From DASSKP01 sp035695045 (GTDB lineage Bacteria; Actinomycetota; Actinomycetes; JAFAQI01): 64,000 nucleotides of DNA. Numbering within the stretch: position 1 is the stretch's first letter; each line of letters begins with the position of its first letter. The notes under the pieces were generated by a model. It did no database searches, had not been told where the DNA came from, and saw nothing but the letters and a program-made list of their open reading frames with translations. A program made the translations under genes and the position numbers. Shown here piece after piece: positions 32,824 to 40,856 of this stretch. The stretch lies in the NCBI GenBank assembly GCA_035695045.1, contig DASSEX010000017.1, positions 57,916 through 121,915 of the forward strand. Reading direction: 5' to 3'.

Positions 32824-33429
32824 GTGTCGGTGCAGCTGTCCGCGCCGGCCGACCTCCCCGCGGTCTTCCGCCGCGCGGTGGCCGGCCTAGCAGCCGTGGA
32901 GCTGCGCCCGGAGGTCGTCCTCTCCGAGCTGCCGCCACCGCAGCGGCTGGCGCCGTTCGCCGTCGCGCTCAACGCGTCCGTGCCACGCGGCGACGACGAC
33001 CTGGCCGATGGCCGGCTGATCGTGCTGCACGACCCGGCCGGACAGGACGTCTGGGAAGGCACGACCCGCTGCGTCGCCTACGTGCAGGCCGACGTCGACG
33101 TCGAGATCGCGAGCGACCCGATGCTCCCGAGTGTCGGGTGGAGCTGGCTGCTCGACTCGCTCGAGGCGGCCGGCGCCCAGCACTGCGCTGCCGGTGGCAC
33201 CGTGACCCGTACGACGTCCGAGCGCTTCGGGGCGCTCACGTCACATCCCACTGGCGCCGAGGTCGAGATCCGCGCCTCCTGGTCGCCTGTGGGCGACGAC
33301 CTCGCGCCGCATCTCGTGGCGTTCACGGAGCTGTTGTGCGCCGCCGCGGGCTTGCCGCCGACTCCGCCCGGCGTCGTCCCGATGCCCGCGACCCGGCGGC
33401 GCCGCAGCACCACGACCACGCGCCGCTGA
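32824..33429 (+). CDS. DUF3000 family protein
   Basis: 201 residues. The conserved features are FRRAVAGLAAVELRPEVVLSE, a PLAPFAVALNASV-like turn, RLIVLHDPAGQDVWEGTTRCVAYVQADVDVE and PMLPSVGWSWLLDSLEAAGA, matching the actinobacterial DUF3000 family (Rv2680 type). Function unknown. It is regularly found between hemE and the RNase D gene in actinobacteria, as here. TAGGCT (32812-32817) precedes the GTG by six bases, so a leaderless mRNA is likely. The Arg/Thr-rich C-terminus is low complexity. Confidence 0.85.
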   Translation: MSVQLSAPADLPAVFRRAVAGLAAVELRPEVVLSELPPPQRLAPFAVALNASVPRGDDDLADGRLIVLHDPAGQDVWEGTTRCVAYVQADVDVEIASDPMLPSVGWSWLLDSLEAAGAQHCAAGGTVTRTTSERFGALTSHPTGAEVEIRASWSPVGDDLAPHLVAFTELLCAAAGLPPTPPGVVPMPATRRRRSTTTTRR

Positions 33430-33451
33430 CGGCGGGCGCAACGACGGCGCC

Positions 33452-34561
33452 TCAGGCGACGGAGTCGGTCGGTGCCGGGACGGCGTGCGGCCCGCGCTGC
33501 ATCGGCAGCAGCCCGCCCGCACCCGCGGCACCACGCGGCAAACGCAAGGTCAGCGTCGTGCCGTTCGACGGCCACGAGGTGACCTCGAGCGAGCCGCCCA
33601 CGAGCCGGGCGCGCTCCCGCAGCAGACCAAGGCCGACGTGGCGGCCGCGCTCGGATCGCACCTCGTCCGGATCGAAGCCCGGACCTTCGTCGCTGACGGT
33701 TGCGACGACCCACTCCTCGTCGACGCGCAGCTCCGCACGGGCGTCGTCGACGTCCGCATGCTTGACGACATTGAGCAGCGCTTCCTGGAAGAAGCGGTAG
33801 ACGGTGACCGCTGTCACGAGCGGCAACGGGTAGGCCTGCGTGGGCCAGTCGACGTCGACCACGAGGCCGTAGCGGTTCGCGAGGTCATCGCGCAGCGACT
33901 CGACGGCGCGGGCGAGGTCGCCGTCACGCAACGCCGGCGGTCGCGTGCGCGCCATGACCGCACGCACCTGGTCTTCCGCCTCCGCGACGAGCTCCGCGGC
34001 CTGCGGCACATCACCGTCGACATCCGAGAGCATGCTGCGCGCCGTCATCAACGACTGCGCCACCGTGTCGTGCAGCTCAGCCGCCAGCTGGCCGCGCGCA
34101 CCTTCCTCAGCGGCGACGAGCCCCGACAACAGCTCGAACATGCCGGCGCTGGCGGTCTCCGCGGTACGCCGGTGGCGCTCCGCGACCTCGTCGGACATCC
34201 GTACCCGCAGCTGCAGCGCATCGAGAGTCCGCGTCAGCTCGGCGAGCTCGCTGCCCGCCCAGCCCGGCACGCGCAGGCTGGCCGACCCGACAGGTGCAGA
34301 CGGCTCGTGCAGCCGGTGCACGGCATCCGCGCGCAGCAGACGCAGCAGGCGCGCGTAGCGCGAGGCAACCCCGGCGGCCGCCATGGCGAGCAGCAGGGCC
34401 ATCGGTGTGCCGGCGATGAGCAGCTGCCAGAACGGCGCGCCCATCCGACCGTTCGTGTCGAGGACGACCGCAGCCACGGCCAACGTGCACAGGCACAGCG
34501 CGAGCGTCGCCACGCCGACGACGAACGTCAGCGGCGCCACGCGCTCGCGGGACCGGGCCAT
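33452..34561 (-). CDS. sensor histidine kinase (NarL/LuxR-type partner)
   Basis: 369 residues. Two N-terminal membrane segments (LTFVVGVATLALCLCTLAVA, WQLLIAGTPMALLLAMAA) are followed by a linker and the HisKA_3-type dimerisation box with His164 in AAELHDTVAQSLMTAR. The ATPase domain has QEALLNVVKHA (N-box), VSDEGPGFDP and GLGLLRERARLVGGSL. It autophosphorylates and passes phosphate to a NarL-type regulator. Its start is one base past the stop of the membrane sensor-like gene and the kinase is last in a three-gene minus-strand operon. The likely partner is the divergent regulator at 37851. Confidence 0.9.
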   Translation of the reverse strand: MARSRERVAPLTFVVGVATLALCLCTLAVAAVVLDTNGRMGAPFWQLLIAGTPMALLLAMAAAGVASRYARLLRLLRADAVHRLHEPSAPVGSASLRVPGWAGSELAELTRTLDALQLRVRMSDEVAERHRRTAETASAGMFELLSGLVAAEEGARGQLAAELHDTVAQSLMTARSMLSDVDGDVPQAAELVAEAEDQVRAVMARTRPPALRDGDLARAVESLRDDLANRYGLVVDVDWPTQAYPLPLVTAVTVYRFFQEALLNVVKHADVDDARAELRVDEEWVVATVSDEGPGFDPDEVRSERGRHVGLGLLRERARLVGGSLEVTSWPSNGTTLTLRLPRGAAGAGGLLPMQRGPHAVPAPTDSVA

Positions 34562-34562
34562 G

Positions 34563-35978
34563 TCAGCTCAGCACGCCCGTGGTCGTCCAGTCGGTGACCG
34601 CGCGGACGAGCGGCGCGTCGTCGAGCGCCGGGGAGTCGCCGGCCACGCCGGTCAGGTCCGGTTCGGCGGCGAGAGCGATCGCGCCGAGCAGCGACGCAAC
34701 CGCCCGCTCGACGGCGTACAGCTCGTCCACGATCTCGCCGACCGCCGCGGGGCCGGTCGCCGTGGCGAGACGGGCGAGACGGTTGGCGGACTCGCGCAGC
34801 ACGACGAGGGCAGGCGCGGTGTGTGCACCGATGTCGCCGAGAGCGCGAGCTGCGTCCTCTGCTGCCTCGGCCTGTGCACGGGCTTCGTCGCGCGACTTCG
34901 CGAGCTCGGCGATCGACAGCCAGGACTCGGCCTGCTGGCGCAGCACCTCGGCGAGCATCGCCTCGCGTCGGCCGAAGCTCGCAGCGCCGGCGGCGCGACG
35001 GGCGACCAGCACCGCGAGCGGCGCGTCGCCGCCGCCGAGCACGGCGGAGCAGAAGGGCCGGCCGTCGTCGACGCCGGTGCAGACAGAGCCGTTGCCCAGA
35101 GCGCGGATGACCCAGCCGGAGTCGAGGACCGCCGGGTCCATGCGGTGACGGTTCACGCCGTTCTCGTCACCGACGTAGTGGGCTGCGCCGTCCGCGGTCA
35201 TCAGGACCATCTCGACGTCGGCACCGCCGAACAGCCGGGCAGCCGCGGTGAGCACGACCTGCGCGGAAACGTCGACCGAACGGCCGCTGGCGCGCTCCTG
35301 CAGTCGAGCGAGCTCCGCGAACAGCCGAGCCTCGGCCGCGCGCGCGGTCTGCTCGTCGTACGACAGCCACAGGAGCAGCAACGGCACGACGAGGCCCAGC
35401 AGCCCGACGGGAGCGGCCTCGGCGAGCCACGCGGCGAGGATGCCGATGCTCGACGTGCCGGCAGAGTGCACGGCGGCAAGCGGCGCGCTGGCCCACAGGA
35501 GTGACCACAGCTTCTGGCCGCCCATGATGGACATGGCCCAGGCGACCAGCAGGTTGTTGACCAGCCAGAAGACGCCCATGCCGCCGACGGCACCGAGTAC
35601 GTCGCCACCGAGCACGTGCGCGAAGGCCGTGCCGAGCGCCGCGCCGGCAGCGAACTGACCGACGTTGAACTCGACCTTCAAGCGCTCTTGGCGGCGGATG
35701 AGCTGCGCGACGAGAACGCCGAAGACGACGGCCGCAACCGACCAGGCGCCGGGTCGATAGACGAACGCTGCGGCGATCGCGCCCTCGGTCAGGCTGAACG
35801 TCCACCGCTGCCGGCCGAAGGTCAGGTGGACGACCGCGAGCTCTGCAATCAAGACAGCAGTCGCGAGAGCGAGCGGCGCCCACCAGGCGACGTCACCCCA
35901 GCCGGTGGTCACCGCAGAGGCGACACCGACGACGAAGGCAACAGCGGAGAGAAGCCGGACGCGGCTCGGCTGGGTCAT
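34563..35978 (-). CDS. membrane sensor-like protein with GAF-like domain
   Basis: 471 residues. The N-terminal ~220 residues form about seven membrane helices (LLSAVAFVVGVASAVTT, WAPLALATAVLIAELAVV and so on), resembling MASE-type sensory modules. A cytosolic domain follows (~residues 235-350: VVLTAAARLFGGADVEMVLM, FCSAVLGGGDAPLAVLVARR) that looks GAF-like, then a helical region without the catalytic box of a histidine kinase. ATG 35978 overlaps the stop of the protease gene (ATGA), and the next gene is the kinase. It may detect a membrane signal and modulate the kinase. I cannot name a known family. Confidence 0.7.
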   Translation of the reverse strand: MTQPSRVRLLSAVAFVVGVASAVTTGWGDVAWWAPLALATAVLIAELAVVHLTFGRQRWTFSLTEGAIAAAFVYRPGAWSVAAVVFGVLVAQLIRRQERLKVEFNVGQFAAGAALGTAFAHVLGGDVLGAVGGMGVFWLVNNLLVAWAMSIMGGQKLWSLLWASAPLAAVHSAGTSSIGILAAWLAEAAPVGLLGLVVPLLLLWLSYDEQTARAAEARLFAELARLQERASGRSVDVSAQVVLTAAARLFGGADVEMVLMTADGAAHYVGDENGVNRHRMDPAVLDSGWVIRALGNGSVCTGVDDGRPFCSAVLGGGDAPLAVLVARRAAGAASFGRREAMLAEVLRQQAESWLSIAELAKSRDEARAQAEAAEDAARALGDIGAHTAPALVVLRESANRLARLATATGPAAVGEIVDELYAVERAVASLLGAIALAAEPDLTGVAGDSPALDDAPLVRAVTDWTTTGVLS

Positions 35979-37558
35979 CGGTTGCCCCAGCCGTACGTCG
36001 ACCAGCTCGATGCGCTCCACGAAGATGCGGACCAGCTGGAGGCCGACCAGCTGGAGGCCGACCACGACGAGGCGCTCCAGGACGACGCGGACCAGCTGGA
36101 CGCGGACCACGACGAGGCGGACCACGAGGAGGCGCTCCAGCTGGAAGCGCTCCAGGACGACGCCGACCATGAAGAGGCCAGCCAGTCCGCCCAGTTCCCG
36201 CCCTGCCACGCGTTGTCATTCCACGCCGTCGCGTTGAAGTGCGACTCACCCGCGTCGCTCTCCGGCGCCTTTGCGCCAGCGGCACCGACCATCCGCACGA
36301 GCCCCTTGCCGGAGCCGCTCTTGTGCATGGCCTGCGCAGCATCGCGCACCGCGGCCTTCGCCTGCTTCGGCGTCGCGTCGAGGTTGGTGCTGTAGTACGC
36401 GGCGGCCACGCCGGACGCGACCGCGGTGGCCTCACTGGTGCCCGAGCCCTTGAACAGCCCGCCGCTCGTCCGGCCCTCGGGGTGGTTCTTGTAGATGTAG
36501 GTGCCGCTCGGCATGACGCCGAGCATGTGCACACCGGGTGCGACGACGTCGGGCTTGACCACGCCGTCGACGGTGCCGCGCCCGGAGAAGGAGGCGACGG
36601 TCGGCCGGGTGCCGGTGACGTCGGCCGCGCCGATCGTCAGCGCCTGCGGATCCATGCCCGGGTCGCCGAGCTCCTTCGCGTTGTTGCCCGCTGCGACAAC
36701 GGCGAGGACACCGGCAGCGCGAACGTGTTCGACAGCCGCGGTCAGCGGGTCCGCGCCGTACGCCGGCGCGGTCGGGCGCGCGACGGACAGCGCGAGGTTG
36801 ACGACCTGGATCGCGCGAGCGTGCGCGGCGACCCAGTCCATGCCGGCCAGGACCTCTGAGAGCGTTGTGCGGCCGCGATCGTCGGCGACCTTCACCACGA
36901 CGATGCGCGCAGCGGGTGCGATGCCGATGACCGGACCGCCGGGCTTCTCGGCACCGCCGGCGATCAGCGTCGCGAGGAACGTGCCGTGGCCGTAGCCATC
37001 GGTGAACTTGCCGCTGGTGCGCGCGTCGCCACCCTTGGCGAGCCGGGAGACGTCGACGCCGTCGGTGATGCGGCCCGAGGCGCGGTTGAGAGCAGGAGTG
37101 TCGGTGAGACCGGTGTCGAGAAGCGCCACGTTGACGTGGTAGCCGACACCCTTCTTACCGGCGTTGCCGCCGACGGCGACCGGAGCGAGGATGCCGCCCG
37201 TGTTGCTGTAGGTCGCGGTGTCGACCCGGCCGGCACGATCGGGAGAGACGCCGGCGACACGGACGTCGCGGGCGAGGGCAGCGAGCGCCGACATCGGCGC
37301 ACGGACGAGCTCCGAGCCGACATGAGAGAAGGTCTGCACGACGCGGCCGCCGGGAACCTGCAACGGCAGGTGCACGCCCGGGCGGACGAGGACGACCGCC
37401 CGAACCAGACCGGATCCCACCGACGACGTGGACGTCCCGCCGGTCGAGCCGCTCGCGTGCATCGGCATCGCGAAGGCAGCTGCCCCCAGGACAGCGGCGA
37501 CGGCAACCGCCCGCCGGGCGCTTCCGCGCGCTGCGGGGGTAGTCAGATGAGCTCGCAC
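35975..37558 (-). CDS. secreted subtilisin-like (S8) protease with 12 x ASSWS tail
   Basis: 527 residues. After a signal peptide (residues ~15-36) and an I9-like N-terminal region comes the S8 domain with Asp148 (ALLDTGLTD), His191 (GYGHGTFLA) and Ser375 (GSGTSEATAV); AAGNN is the oxyanion Asn. A PDVVAPGVHMLGV segment is typical. The C-terminal residues 461-520 are twelve perfect ASSWS pentapeptides, preceded by a Trp-rich run. The stop overlaps the sensor gene start. The protease may act outside the cell on the signal the sensor sees; that is inference from the coupling. The minus-strand start is GTG with GGAGGAG upstream. Confidence 0.92.
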   Translation of the reverse strand: MRAHLTTPAARGSARRAVAVAAVLGAAAFAMPMHASGSTGGTSTSSVGSGLVRAVVLVRPGVHLPLQVPGGRVVQTFSHVGSELVRAPMSALAALARDVRVAGVSPDRAGRVDTATYSNTGGILAPVAVGGNAGKKGVGYHVNVALLDTGLTDTPALNRASGRITDGVDVSRLAKGGDARTSGKFTDGYGHGTFLATLIAGGAEKPGGPVIGIAPAARIVVVKVADDRGRTTLSEVLAGMDWVAAHARAIQVVNLALSVARPTAPAYGADPLTAAVEHVRAAGVLAVVAAGNNAKELGDPGMDPQALTIGAADVTGTRPTVASFSGRGTVDGVVKPDVVAPGVHMLGVMPSGTYIYKNHPEGRTSGGLFKGSGTSEATAVASGVAAAYYSTNLDATPKQAKAAVRDAAQAMHKSGSGKGLVRMVGAAGAKAPESDAGESHFNATAWNDNAWQGGNWADWLASSWSASSWSASSWSASSWSASSWSASSWSASSWSASSWSASSWSASSWSASSWSASSWSTYGWGNR

Positions 37559-37719
37559 CGCTGACTCCTCCCATCACGACAGACGCATGGCCGTGATCTG
37601 ACATCTCGTCGGCAACGCGGAGCCGGGACTTGCGTCCTTCCGCGCGTTTCCCCCAGATGGAGCAACGCTGCGTGACCGGACGAACCCGACACAATCCGCC
37701 GCCGCTGCGGCGCCTGGGC

Positions 37720-37742
37720 TAGTCCGTCAGCGATTCGGACTA
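37720..37742. promoter_or_regulatory. candidate operator between protease operon and response regulator
   Basis: TAGTCCG (37720-37726) and CGGACTA (37736-37742) form a 7-bp inverted repeat with a 9-base gap in the ~290-base intergenic region between the two divergent genes. It could be a LuxR-type regulator site. The rest of the region shows no other clear feature. Confidence 0.3.
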
Positions 37743-37850
37743 CAGCCAGTGATCCAACCGACCGAAGAGTTCCAGGACGCCACGAAGGTGTCATCGGCGA
37801 AACGCCGCCGGATGGAGGACATCCGGAAGCACGAAACATGGAGGCACGTG

Positions 37851-38528
37851 GTGACAGCGATGGTGGAGCGCGCGGTTCCCACGCCGGGCCCCGGCCCCGG
37901 TTTCACCGCGATGGTGGTCGACGACCACCCGCTCGTGCGCGAGTCGATGGTTGCCCGCCTGATGGCAATGGGCGCCCGTGACGTCGTCGAAGCGGCGACC
38001 GTCTCCGAGGCGCGCGCCCGTGCGCACGCCGGCGGCGCCCGTGACCTCTGCGTTCTCGACGTCGGCCTGCCGGACGGCTCCGGTCTCGACCTGCTCGCCG
38101 ACCTGCGTGCCGCAGGCTGGCCACGCCTGGTCGTCCTCTCCGCCGCCGACGACCCCTACTCCGTGCGCGCCGCCTTCGTCGCCGGCGCCCAGGGCTACCT
38201 TCTGAAGTCCGCTTCGCCGCTGGTCGTCGCCGACGGCGTACGCCGCGTTCTCGACGGCGGCGTCTACGCCGACCCGTCCGTCGCCTCTCTCCTCGCCGCC
38301 GGCCTGCGCGGTGGACCGCAGCAGGACGGGATCGCCGAGCTCTCGGGCCGCGAGGTCGAGGTGCTCAAGCTGGTCGCCGACGGCCGCTCCAACAAGGAGA
38401 TCGGTGAGACGCTCGGCCTGTCGGCGCTGACCGTGAAGAGCCACCTGGCCCGGATCGCCCGCAAGCTCGGCACCGGTGACCGCGCGGAGATGGTCGCCAT
38501 GGCCATGCGCGCCGGAGTCATCCGCTAA
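37851..38528 (+). CDS. NarL/LuxR-type response regulator
   Basis: 225 residues. GTG 37851 is favoured because GGAGG (37840-37844) stands six bases upstream; GTG 37848 or upstream starts are possible. The receiver has the acidic pair (Asp24, Asp25, MVVDDHPLV), the phosphoacceptor Asp70 (CVLDVGLPDG) and Lys119 (GYLLKSAS). The C-terminal HTH (residues ~155-220, LSGREVEVLKLVADGRSNKE) is a canonical LuxR DNA-binding domain. It lies divergently from the protease-sensor-kinase operon, whose kinase is of the matching type, so they are probably partners. Confidence 0.92.
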   Translation: MTAMVERAVPTPGPGPGFTAMVVDDHPLVRESMVARLMAMGARDVVEAATVSEARARAHAGGARDLCVLDVGLPDGSGLDLLADLRAAGWPRLVVLSAADDPYSVRAAFVAGAQGYLLKSASPLVVADGVRRVLDGGVYADPSVASLLAAGLRGGPQQDGIAELSGREVEVLKLVADGRSNKEIGETLGLSALTVKSHLARIARKLGTGDRAEMVAMAMRAGVIR

Positions 38529-38639
38529 TCGTCTGGGGCCGTGCCGCGGCACTCTGCGGCTCGGCCGATTCTCTCGCTTCGCTCGCACCATCGGCCTAAG
38601 GCCGCTGCCGTGCCGCCGCACGGCCCTAGCCTCGAACCC

Positions 38640-38981
38640 GTGACAACAGCGCGGCTGGCGGATGAGCGAGCGCGAATCGCCGCGCAGATCGCGGCGCTGA
38701 AGGCGGAGCGCGACGAGATCGCGAAGGCTCGTGAGGGCGCGAACGTCGACGACGAGCATGACCCGGAGGGGGCGACGATCGCGTTCGAACACGCCCGGCT
38801 CGGCGCACTGCTCGAGCAGGCGCAGGACCACCTGATGGCCCTGGGGCGTGCCGAGCAACGGCTGCGGGACGGCGTACTGGACGAGTGCGAGAGGTGCGGC
38901 TCCGCCATCTCGTCGGCCCGGCGGGAGGCGCGCCCGGCCGCGACGACGTGCATCCGGTGCGCGTCCGGTGGCCGTCGCTGA
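38640..38981 (+). CDS. DksA/TraR-type zinc finger protein
   Basis: 113 residues. The N-terminal two-thirds are helical and charged (RLADERARIAAQIAALKAER, HLMALGRAEQRLRDG), a coiled-coil hairpin, followed by a C4 zinc finger (CERCG ... CIRC). DksA-family proteins enter the RNA polymerase secondary channel and alter transcription during starvation; actinobacterial members have varied roles. TAGCCT (38627-38632) stands seven bases before the GTG, so the mRNA is likely leaderless. Confidence 0.75.
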   Translation: MTTARLADERARIAAQIAALKAERDEIAKAREGANVDDEHDPEGATIAFEHARLGALLEQAQDHLMALGRAEQRLRDGVLDECERCGSAISSARREARPAATTCIRCASGGRR

Positions 38982-39041
38982 GCGTGAGCGTTCGCGTTGC
39001 GGAACCGGCGCGTTGACGTCGGCAGCCGTAGGGTGACGCTC

Positions 39042-40280
39042 GTGACGGCGGCGGACGAACCCGGCGGGTCAACCGCTGTCCCGCTGCTCGAGCCGCGCGG
39101 CGGCATCCCCGACGTCGTGGAGACGCCAGGAGCACTGGCCGAGACCGTCAAGCGGTTCGCCGCGGGTGAGGGGCCCGTCGCGGTCGACGCCGAGCGCGCG
39201 TCCGGCTACCGCTACAGCCAGCGTGCCTACCTCGTACAGCTTCGCCGTCAGGGCGCCGGAACGGCTCTGGTCGATCCGATCGCGTGCCCTGACCTGTCCG
39301 CGCTGTCGGACGCGCTCGCCGGCGCCGAGTGGGTCCTGCACGCCGCCAACCAGGACCTGCCGTCGCTCGCGGGCGTCGGGATGACACCGAAGAGCCTGTT
39401 CGACACCGAGCTCGCCGCGCGGATCGCCGGCTACGAGCGTGTCGGCCTGGCGACCATGTCGGAGATCGTGCTCGGTCACCAGCTGGCCAAGGAGCATTCT
39501 GCCGTCGACTGGTCGCGACGTCCGCTGCCGCGACCCTGGCTCGCCTATGCCGCGCTGGATGTGGAGATCCTCGTCGACCTGCGCGACGCCCTCGAGCGCG
39601 AGCTCGACAGCCAGGGCAAGCTCGACTGGGCGCGCCAGGAGTTCGAAGCGATCCTCAACGCTCCCCCGACCCCGCCCCGCACCGACCCGTGGCGGCGTAC
39701 GAGCGGAATCCACCGTGTACGCGGCCGGCGTCAGCTCGCGGTCGTACGCGCGCTCTGGCACGCCCGGGACGACCTCGCGCGTGAGCGCGACGTGGCACCC
39801 GGGCGACTGCTCCCGGACAGCGCCATCGTGGCGGCCGCAAGCGTCGGCCCCACATCAGCGGAAGCGCTCGGTCGGCTGCCCGGTTGGGGTGGCAAGGCGA
39901 CCCGCAAGCTCGTCCCCGAGATGTTCCCGCTGGTGGCGGCGGCGCTCGCCCTTCCGGACAGCGAGCTGCCCCGGCCCGCCGCCCCGGGCGACGGTCCACC
40001 CCCGGCCAACCGGTGGCCCGACCGCGACCCGGTGGCCGCCGAACGGTTGACCCGGGTCCGGGCGGCGCTCAATGCTCTCGCGGCCGAACACGGGCTGCCG
40101 GTGGAGAATCTGCTGACGCCGGACCTGGTACGGCGACTCGCGTGGAGTCCGCCGGACGGGGACCGCGAGGCGGTCGTCGCGGCGTTGACCGCCGCCGGTG
40201 CCCGTCGGTGGCAGGTGGAGCTGACCGCGGACGCGCTCGCGGAGGCGCTACCGGACCCGGCTGACGCCTCCGGATCCTGA
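39042..40280 (+). CDS. rnd: ribonuclease D with HRDC domain
   Basis: 412 residues from GTG 39042. TAGGGT at 39029-39034 is seven bases upstream, which decides the start over GTG 39033. The DEDD exonuclease motifs are VAVDAERASGYRYSQ (Asp, Glu), LHAANQDLPSLA (Asp) and a late YAALDVEILVDL (Tyr/Asp). The HRDC domain includes RRQLAVVRALWHARDDLARE and PDSAIVAAASV. It trims RNA 3' ends, probably in tRNA maturation. It is the regular neighbour of DUF3000 and dxs in actinobacteria. The GNAT gene follows 15 bases later. Confidence 0.92.
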   Translation: MTAADEPGGSTAVPLLEPRGGIPDVVETPGALAETVKRFAAGEGPVAVDAERASGYRYSQRAYLVQLRRQGAGTALVDPIACPDLSALSDALAGAEWVLHAANQDLPSLAGVGMTPKSLFDTELAARIAGYERVGLATMSEIVLGHQLAKEHSAVDWSRRPLPRPWLAYAALDVEILVDLRDALERELDSQGKLDWARQEFEAILNAPPTPPRTDPWRRTSGIHRVRGRRQLAVVRALWHARDDLARERDVAPGRLLPDSAIVAAASVGPTSAEALGRLPGWGGKATRKLVPEMFPLVAAALALPDSELPRPAAPGDGPPPANRWPDRDPVAAERLTRVRAALNALAAEHGLPVENLLTPDLVRRLAWSPPDGDREAVVAALTAAGARRWQVELTADALAEALPDPADASGS

Positions 40281-40295
40281 CGGCGCTGACTGCCG

Positions 40296-40769
40296 ATGCC
40301 GGAGCCTGAGCTCATCCGCGGCGACCGCGTCACGCTGGTCCCGGTGCCGCCTGGCGCCGACCTCGAGCGCCTCGATGCGCTGACGGGCGGCCGCGCGGTC
40401 GGGCGCGGCTGGCCCCATGCCGACACCGCGGCCGGCCTCTCGTTCATGGCGTCCGGCGGCTGGGCCTGGCTCATCGTCGACGGTGACGGGATCGTCGTCG
40501 GCGAGTGCGGCACGAAGACGCCGCCGGCGGACGGCGGGGTCGAGATCGGCTACGGCCTCGCCGGGCCGAGCCGCGGACGCGGCCTGGGCACTCGCGCCGT
40601 CCGTGCGCTCACCGAGTGGCTCATCGCCCGTCCGTCCATCGAGCGGGTCGTGGCCTTCGTCGCCAAGGACAACGTCCCCAGTCGTCGCTTGCTGGAGCAG
40701 CTCGGGTTCACGGTGAGCCGCGTGGAGGACGGGGAACTGGTCTACGTACGCAACCGGCCTGGCGGGTAG
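40296..40769 (+). CDS. GNAT-family N-acetyltransferase
   Basis: 157 residues. The acetyl-CoA site is GLAGPSRGRGLGTRAVRALT (GNAT motif A, RGxG), and FVAKDNVPSRRLLEQLGFTV is motif B. The N-terminus is MPEPELIRGDRVTLVPVPPG. GNAT enzymes acetylate amines on proteins, antibiotics or metabolites; the substrate is unknown. It lies between RNase D and the metal transporter in the same direction. No Shine-Dalgarno is evident. Confidence 0.85.
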   Translation: MPEPELIRGDRVTLVPVPPGADLERLDALTGGRAVGRGWPHADTAAGLSFMASGGWAWLIVDGDGIVVGECGTKTPPADGGVEIGYGLAGPSRGRGLGTRAVRALTEWLIARPSIERVVAFVAKDNVPSRRLLEQLGFTVSRVEDGELVYVRNRPGG

Positions 40770-40778
40770 GCTCGAACA

Positions 40779-40797
40779 GCAGGTAAGGTCACCCTTA
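40779..40797. promoter_or_regulatory. DtxR/IdeR-like metal box upstream of the ZIP transporter
   Basis: The 19-mer GCAGGTAAGGTCACCCTTA matches the DtxR/IdeR consensus TWAGGTWAGSCTWACCTWA at 14 of 19 positions and contains the dyad TAAGG-TCAC-CCTTA. It lies 60 bases before the start of a metal transporter gene, so metal-dependent repression is plausible. Confidence 0.55.
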
Positions 40798-40856
40798 GCA
40801 AGCCTGCCGAGAACTGATCCCGTGGCCGCTAGGCCGTTGACGGAGGCCCCCCACCC

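Noticed and set aside
31346..32938. 530-codon minus-strand open frame
   Set aside because: Overlaps the DMT transporter and hemE in another frame and is almost entirely Arg/Gly/Ala; no domain.
35616..36395. Plus-strand open frame with acidic pentapeptide repeats
   Set aside because: It is the antisense of the ASSWS repeat and sensor gene on the minus strand; the repeat creates open frames on both strands. The minus-strand protease has a signal peptide and full catalytic triad.
38530..38640. Possible terminator hairpins between the response regulator and DksA-like gene
   Set aside because: Short GC-rich stems exist (GCCGTGC/GCACGGC) but with no T-run, and one overlaps the likely -10 of the next gene.
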